Source: VFMC01 sp037131575
Lineage (GTDB): Bacteria > Actinomycetota > Acidimicrobiia > Acidimicrobiales > Ilumatobacteraceae
Length of the DNA: 10,471 bases
Reading direction: 5' to 3'
NCBI GenBank assembly: GCA_037131575.1
Contig: JBAXQV010000106.1
Coordinates: forward strand, 1-10,471
Both the position numbers and the translations under genes were made by a program. Below, one piece after another: positions 6,009-10,471 of the stretch (the stretch's first letter is position 1; every line of letters begins with the position of its first letter). Under the pieces are notes generated by a model. It did not search any database. It saw only the letters and a program-made list of their open reading frames with translations, and was not told the DNA's origin.

Positions 6009-7562
6009 ATGAGGCGTTTCAGTGTTGTGCATGTTGGGGTTGCGGCTGCGTTGGCGGCGGCGACTGTCACTGGTGTCGGGGTGATCCAGCAGGTTGGTGC
6101 AGCCGGTGGTGATACATCGTCGGCGTTGGTGCCAATTGCGGCATGTCGTTTGGCTGATACTCGTGTGGATGGTGTCGGTGTGCGTCGAACGCCGGTTGGT
6201 GCTGGCGAGACGGTGACGTTCACGGTGTGGGGCACCAATGGGGACTGTTCGATTCCGAGTACCGCCACCGGTATCTCGGCGAATGTGACCGTGGTCGATC
6301 CGTCTGCGGGTTCGTATCTGACGGTTTTTCCTGCTGATGTCGATCGGCCGAATGCGTCGAACATGAACTACAGCGCCGGGCAGGCACCGGTGGCGAACTC
6401 GGTGACGGTGAAGTTGTCGGGTGATGGCAAGGTGAACGTGTTCAACAATCAGGGTCGTGTCGATGTGATCGTCGATGTTGTCGGCTACTTCGTGCCGTCG
6501 ACCAGTGGCCCTGCAGGTCCGACTGGGGCGACTGGTCCGACCGGGCCGACGGGTGCGACAGGGGCGACTGGCCTCAAGGGCGACACGGGCGCAATCGGCC
6601 CCAAGGGCGACAAGGGCGACACCGGGGATAAGGGTGACAATGGAGCTGCCGGTCCTAAGGGCGACAGGGGCGCGACAGGGCCGGTTTGTGCGTCATGGAT
6701 CGCGCTGATCCGTTGGGACGCATGCAACAAGACGATCGCGACCGTCACCGTCGGCGACGGCCCGCAGGGGGTCGCGTTCGACGGCACCAACATCTGGGCT
6801 GCCAACACCTTTTCGAGCTCAGTTTCGAAGATCGATCCGTCCACGAACACGGTAATCGCCACCGTCGCAGTCGGCGACGGCCCGGTCGGGGTGGCGTTCG
6901 ATGGCACCAACATCTGGGTCGCCAACTACTACTCGGGCACGGTGTCGAGGTTCGATCCGTCCACGAACACGGTCGTCGTCACCGTCACCGTCGGCGGCGG
7001 CCCGTATGGGTTGGCGTTCGATGGAACCTCCATCTGGGTCGCCAATCTCCAATCGAACACGGTGTCGAAGATCGATCCGTCCACGAACACGGTCGTCGCC
7101 ACCGTCACAGTTCAAAACGCCCCGGATTGGGTGGCGTTCGATGGCACCAACATCTGGATCACCAACTACTACTCGGGCACGGTGTCGAAGATCGATCCGT
7201 CCAACAACACCGTCACCGCCACCGTCGCCGTCGGCAGCGAGCCGTACGAGGTGGCGTTCGATGGCGCCAACGTCTGGGTCGCCAACAAGCAGTCGGGGAC
7301 GGTGTCGAAGATCAATCCGTCCACGAACTTGGTCACCGCCACCGTCACTGTCGGCTTGGCCCCGGTCGGGGTGGCGTTCGACGGCACCAGCATCTGGGTC
7401 ACCAATGAACGTTCGGACACGGTGTCGAAGATCGACCCGTCGACGAACTTGGTCACCGCGACCGTCACGGTCGGCGACGGCCCGCGCGGGGTGGCGTTCG
7501 ATGGCAACAACATCTGGGTCGCCAACACCAACTCGAACACCGTGTCGAAGATTCGGGTGTGA
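6009..7562 (+). CDS. Secreted collagen-like protein with a C-terminal seven-bladed beta-propeller
   Basis: A 517-residue exported protein with three parts. A signal peptide (residues 1-32) leads to a beta-rich domain (about 38-163) that opens 'IAACRLADTR' and ends 'VDVVGYFVP', a domain type I associate with secreted proteins of Acidimicrobiia and relatives, of unknown function; C46 and C80 may form a disulfide. Then come exactly 20 uninterrupted Gly-X-Y triplets (167-226), the second half rich in charged GPKGDKGDT-type triplets that stabilise bacterial collagen helices. A short junction carries C227 and C239. The rest (241-517) is seven repeats of exactly 40 residues, the last shortened to 37, matching YVTN/YncE-like propeller blades. 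A collagen segment implies a trimer, so three propellers on one stalk are inferred. There is no LPXTG motif or C-terminal membrane helix. GGGAG seven bases upstream supports the ATG. The ligand is unknown. Confidence 0.85.
   Translation: MRRFSVVHVGVAAALAAATVTGVGVIQQVGAAGGDTSSALVPIAACRLADTRVDGVGVRRTPVGAGETVTFTVWGTNGDCSIPSTATGISANVTVVDPSAGSYLTVFPADVDRPNASNMNYSAGQAPVANSVTVKLSGDGKVNVFNNQGRVDVIVDVVGYFVPSTSGPAGPTGATGPTGPTGATGATGLKGDTGAIGPKGDKGDTGDKGDNGAAGPKGDRGATGPVCASWIALIRWDACNKTIATVTVGDGPQGVAFDGTNIWAANTFSSSVSKIDPSTNTVIATVAVGDGPVGVAFDGTNIWVANYYSGTVSRFDPSTNTVVVTVTVGGGPYGLAFDGTSIWVANLQSNTVSKIDPSTNTVVATVTVQNAPDWVAFDGTNIWITNYYSGTVSKIDPSNNTVTATVAVGSEPYEVAFDGANVWVANKQSGTVSKINPSTNLVTATVTVGLAPVGVAFDGTSIWVTNERSDTVSKIDPSTNLVTATVTVGDGPRGVAFDGNNIWVANTNSNTVSKIRV
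6507..6686 (+). repeat. Collagen-like Gly-X-Y repeat, 20 triplets
   Basis: Nine-base-periodic coding repeat with glycine at every third residue and no interruption. The first seven triplets are Pro/Thr/Ala only (GPT, GAT). From triplet eight, Lys/Asp/Arg triplets dominate (GPK, GDK, GDT, GDR), giving an uncharged half and a charged half. At 60 residues it is long enough for a stable triple helix of roughly 17 nm by the usual rise per residue (an estimate from general collagen geometry). Confidence 0.9.
6729..7559 (+). repeat. Seven tandem 120-bp propeller-blade repeats
   Basis: Units begin at 6729, 6849, 6969, 7089, 7209, 7329 and 7449, all 120 bp with no insertion or deletion; the last is 111 bp before the stop. 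Each encodes a pattern like TVTATVTVG-xxPxx-VAFDGTNIWVAN-xxSx-TVSKIDPSTN. Variation is focused on blade residues 9-14 (around invariant P12) and 27, 28 and 30 (around invariant S29). The remaining positions are almost constant also at DNA level. The first unit starts KTIATVTV and the last ends VSKIRV, compatible with ring closure between the two ends. Confidence 0.92.
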
Positions 7563-7657
7563 TCCGTCCTCTGCGCTGGACGTGATTGGCCTCCGAACTG
7601 GGCGTATATGTCGAATTGCGCGTGCCGGAGATCTGGTGGCGTTGCTCGCTTCAGTGA
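7563..7657. other. Convergent intergenic gap without recognisable signals
   Basis: This gap of 95 bp separates the stop codons of the propeller gene and the mannosidase gene. I see no strong inverted repeat, T tract, promoter-like pair or small open frame with a ribosome binding site. Confidence 0.5.
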
Positions 7658-10471
7658 TCAGAGCAGTTCGGTGGGTGCCACACTCAGTCGCAGGGTGACC
7701 AGTTCGAACGGCTGCAGGGTCACAACGACGACTCCATCGAAGACGTCGAATCGGTCAACTTCGTCACGTATCGGGTCGACTTCTTCGAGCGCATTGGTGC
7801 GTGTTGCCGACGTGATTCGGCCCGATGCTTGCACGGTGACGGGCGAGCGTTCACCGCACATCTCCGCGAGCCGCACGATGAGGTCGCCGCTGGCGTCGTC
7901 GGCCCGCTTCACGGCGCTCAGTTGTACACCGGGGTGATCGATGGTCACCAATGGTGCGGGCACGTCGGTGGTGATGTCGCCTGCACCGGCGTGGTTGCCG
8001 TGCACCACTCGCAGCGGCATGTTCAGCGCCTCTGCTTCGCGCAACACCTCGTGCAGGCCAGCGCCGTGAGGAAGCACGCTGATGGTCACCTGATGGCGGC
8101 CTTGGTCGGCATCGGGGTCGGGGAACCGAGCGGCGCGCAGCAGCGACACCCGAATACCCCCATCGAACAGGCAGTGCCCGAAGCGGCCATCGTTCAGCAC
8201 GGCCACACCGAAACCGGGCTCGGCGAGATCAACGTAGCGATGCGCGCACACCTCGAACTTGGCGGCGTCCCACGGGCTGCTGGCGTGGGTGGGGCGGCGC
8301 ACATGGCCGAACTGGATATCGCAGGCGGCGTCGTTGGCATGCACATCGAGCGGCACCATCAACGACAGCAACTGTTCGCTTTCGTGCCAGTCGATGTCGA
8401 AGCCGAGGTCTACTCGGGCGCTGCCGGCGCGGAGCGTGTAGGTGACGGCCAGGCTCGATGCCCCGAACGTGCGCCGCACACGAAGTTGAGCCATCAGTGC
8501 ATCGCGAGTCACCCATTCCACCGACGCGTCACCGGCGATGGGTGCCCCGAGTGTTCGGGTCCACGCCTCGAGGTCCCATGCGTCGTACTCGACCGGATGG
8601 TCGGGGGCCAGTTCGAGCGTGACCGTGCGACCTTCGGGCAGCAGTTCGCGGCCCGAACGCACGTCGATGATGGAGATGATGGTGCCATCGGGTGCCCACT
8701 GCACGGCGACGAAACCGTTGGCCATCGACTGCTCGGTGGTGACCACCCGGTCGTCGTGCGGGTGTGCGGCCAGCGCGGCGATGCCGCTACCGGGAACGGT
8801 CACCATGAGCGGCGTGCCGTCGTGCACGATCACCTCGGTGCGGGCGTGCGTTGCGGCGTTGGCCACCACGGGGCCGGCGGGCAACGACATCCTCGTGAAA
8901 GCCGCGGCGATGAGTGCCTCCAACCGGGCGGTCACCTGGGCGTGTGCGGCCTCCGCGTCGTCGTGCACCCAGGCGATCGACGAACCGGGGATGATGTCGT
9001 GGAACTGTTGCAGCAGCACCTCGCGCCACAACTCGTCGAGCTCATCGGTCACCTCGGTGGGCAGCGGGCCACCGGCTGCCATCGCCCACCACAGTTCGGC
9101 CTCACGCAGCAGTCGTTCGCAGCGCCGGTTGCCCACCTTCGTCTCGATCTGGCTGGTGAGTGTGCCGCGGTGCATTTCGAAGTACAGCTCACCACGCCAC
9201 ACAGGAACGGGCGCGCCAGCCGCCACTTCGTCGTCGAGGTGAGCGAAGAACTCGTCGCTGCTGCCGAGCGTGAGGCGCGGCGCGCCATCGAGGTCGCGCA
9301 TGCGTCGTGCACGTTCGACCATCTCACGGGTGGGGCCGCCGCCGCCGTTGCCGTAGCCGTAGGGCATGAGCGCCCAGTCGCTCCAGCCGTGCTCTTGGAA
9401 GTTGCGCTCGCTGAACGCCATCTCGGTGCCGGTGACCTCGGCGTTGTAGGTGTCGACCGGCGGGAAGTGGGTGAGCACGCGGGTGCCGTCGAGGCCTTCC
9501 CACCAGAACGTGTTGTGCGGGAAGCGGTTCTGCTTGTTCCAGCTCAGCTTCTGGGTGATGAACCGCTCGGCTCCGCCCGCCGCGAAGATCTGCGGCAGCG
9601 ATGCCGGGTAGCCGAACACATCGGGAATCCACACCTCGCGGCAGCGGATGCCGAAGCGACTCTCGAAGTAGCGCTGGCCGTAGACCATCTGGCGCACCAG
9701 GCTCTCGCCGCTCGGCAGGTTCATGTCGGCTTCCACCCACATGCCACCCACAGGCACGAACTGACCGCGGGCCACGCGCTCGCGAATGCGTTCGAACAAT
9801 GCCGGATAGCGCTGCTCGATCCAGTCGTACTGCGCTGCCTGTGAACACACGAAGCGGTACTCGGGGTAGTCGTCCATCAGCCGTGTGGCCGAGGCGAAGG
9901 TGCGCGCGCACTTGCGTACCGTTTCGCGCAGCGGCCACAGCCATGCCGAGTCGATGTGGGCGTGCCCCACCCCCACCACCTGCAGCGAACTGGCGCGGGC
10001 CGGTAGCGCTAGAGCGGGGGCCAAGGTGGTGCGTGCTGCGGCGGCGGTTCCGGCAACATCGGTCATGTCGAGGGTGTTGAAGGCGGTCTCGAGTTGGCGC
10101 AACAGGCGCTGCCGGCGAGGGTCGGTGTCGGGCAGGCCACGCATCACGCCCAGCAGCACCTCCACGTCGAGGCACAGGCCGAACACATCGTCGTTGCGCA
10201 GCGCGAGATCGGCGCGCTTCACTCGGTAGAGCGGTCGGTCGGGGGCTGTCTCGCGTGAACCCATCGGCGTGGGTACGAAGCCGGGGCCGATGGATGGGTT
10301 CGACGCCGCCTCCACGTAGAAGGTGAGTGGCCCGGTACCGATGTGCGCCAGCGGCACGCCGGTGCGGCGAGGGTGCACGCCCTGCAGCGGTTCACCGTTC
10401 AACCACACCAAACCCTCGGCCTGGAAGCCGGCACCATCGCTGTGGAAGCCGAGGTCGATGACCGCTTCGAG
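7658..10471 (-). CDS. GH38 alpha-mannosidase, N-terminus beyond the window edge
   Basis: The 937 visible residues (plus stop) belong to a glycoside hydrolase family 38 enzyme, a zinc-dependent retaining alpha-mannosidase that trims alpha-mannosides. Visible residue 1 is the codon starting at 10471, and the frame stays open to the edge. Seen: an N-terminal beta domain ending 'GINPRR'-like ('GVHPRRTGVP'), then the catalytic domain with zinc ligands in GHAHID (H170, H172, D174 of the visible part), 'WVEADMNLPSGESLVRQ', the nucleophile aspartate in 'WIPDVFGYPASLPQIF' (D284, codon 9620-9622), and 'QFHDIIPGSS' with another zinc ligand (near 8990). The C-terminal half is the usual beta-sandwich part. 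Total length near 1000 residues would be normal, so some tens of residues are probably missing. Bacterial members are usually cytoplasmic; whether this one has a signal peptide cannot be seen. It converges with the propeller gene. Confidence 0.93.
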   Translation of the reverse strand, partial: LEAVIDLGFHSDGAGFQAEGLVWLNGEPLQGVHPRRTGVPLAHIGTGPLTFYVEAASNPSIGPGFVPTPMGSRETAPDRPLYRVKRADLALRNDDVFGLCLDVEVLLGVMRGLPDTDPRRQRLLRQLETAFNTLDMTDVAGTAAAARTTLAPALALPARASSLQVVGVGHAHIDSAWLWPLRETVRKCARTFASATRLMDDYPEYRFVCSQAAQYDWIEQRYPALFERIRERVARGQFVPVGGMWVEADMNLPSGESLVRQMVYGQRYFESRFGIRCREVWIPDVFGYPASLPQIFAAGGAERFITQKLSWNKQNRFPHNTFWWEGLDGTRVLTHFPPVDTYNAEVTGTEMAFSERNFQEHGWSDWALMPYGYGNGGGGPTREMVERARRMRDLDGAPRLTLGSSDEFFAHLDDEVAAGAPVPVWRGELYFEMHRGTLTSQIETKVGNRRCERLLREAELWWAMAAGGPLPTEVTDELDELWREVLLQQFHDIIPGSSIAWVHDDAEAAHAQVTARLEALIAAAFTRMSLPAGPVVANAATHARTEVIVHDGTPLMVTVPGSGIAALAAHPHDDRVVTTEQSMANGFVAVQWAPDGTIISIIDVRSGRELLPEGRTVTLELAPDHPVEYDAWDLEAWTRTLGAPIAGDASVEWVTRDALMAQLRVRRTFGASSLAVTYTLRAGSARVDLGFDIDWHESEQLLSLMVPLDVHANDAACDIQFGHVRRPTHASSPWDAAKFEVCAHRYVDLAEPGFGVAVLNDGRFGHCLFDGGIRVSLLRAARFPDPDADQGRHQVTISVLPHGAGLHEVLREAEALNMPLRVVHGNHAGAGDITTDVPAPLVTIDHPGVQLSAVKRADDASGDLIVRLAEMCGERSPVTVQASGRITSATRTNALEEVDPIRDEVDRFDVFDGVVVVTLQPFELVTLRLSVAPTELL

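Noticed and set aside
5894..6112. Small plus-strand frame overlapping the start of the collagen/propeller gene
   Set aside because: It is a Cys/Gly-rich out-of-frame translation without a family resemblance. The frame from 6009 has a Shine-Dalgarno and a signal peptide.
6729..7559. Regular 120-bp repeats as a CRISPR array or non-coding satellite
   Set aside because: The period is a multiple of three, the units stay in one open frame and encode propeller blades, and there are no unique spacers between short identical repeats.
7829..9844. Long plus-strand open frame opposite the mannosidase gene (671 codons)
   Set aside because: The minus frame has all the GH38 catalytic motifs. The plus frame is His/Gly-rich shadow translation without a ribosome binding site.
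10391..10411. TTG at 10411 as the true start of the mannosidase
   Set aside because: The frame stays open to the window edge and the upstream codons ('VIDLGFHSDGAGFQAEG') match the usual N-terminal domain of GH38 enzymes, so the gene begins outside.

Overview
The window is GC-rich DNA that looks chromosomal and most likely comes from a high-GC actinobacterium. My best guess is the class Acidimicrobiia. The grounds are GC-ending codons, frequent TTG leucine codons, an LPXTG-type surface protein, a DUF4012 protein, and a secreted 'CRLADTR...VDVVGYF'-type domain that I associate with that class. The taxonomic call is inference. No rRNA, tRNA, transposase, CRISPR array or phage gene was seen.

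Layout. Minus strand, left edge: the first 56 codons of a GDP-L-fucose synthase gene (1-169), 48 bp downstream of a 752-codon membrane gene with a DUF4012 domain (218-2476); the two look like an operon. Divergent from it across 79 bp is a plus-strand gene for a fused Wzz-type chain-length regulator and bacterial tyrosine kinase (2556-4193). A 183-bp gap follows, holding candidate terminator hairpins, a perfect 19-bp palindrome and a promoter. Next is an LPXTG-anchored Ser/Thr-rich surface protein (4377-5132). A convergent minus-strand low-molecular-weight tyrosine phosphatase gene (5205-5789) is separated from it by two strong hairpins. Divergent from the phosphatase is a plus-strand secreted protein (6009-7562) that joins an N-terminal beta-rich domain, 20 collagen Gly-X-Y triplets and seven exact 40-residue beta-propeller repeats. 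The last gene (7658-10471, minus) is a GH38 alpha-mannosidase whose start lies beyond the right edge. The convergent gap 7563-7657 shows no clear terminator or other signal.

How the genes fit together. The left half is the edge of a surface-polysaccharide locus: sugar-nucleotide supply (GDP-fucose), a membrane protein of unknown function common in such loci, and a tyrosine kinase/phosphatase pair of the Wzc/Wzb type that usually controls polymer length and export. The two plus-strand secreted proteins are cell-surface products. Their presence next to the kinase/phosphatase pair suggests a cell-envelope region, but nothing in the sequence proves a functional link. The least ordinary item is the collagen/seven-blade propeller protein, which predicts a trimeric stalk displaying three propellers with variable loop residues.
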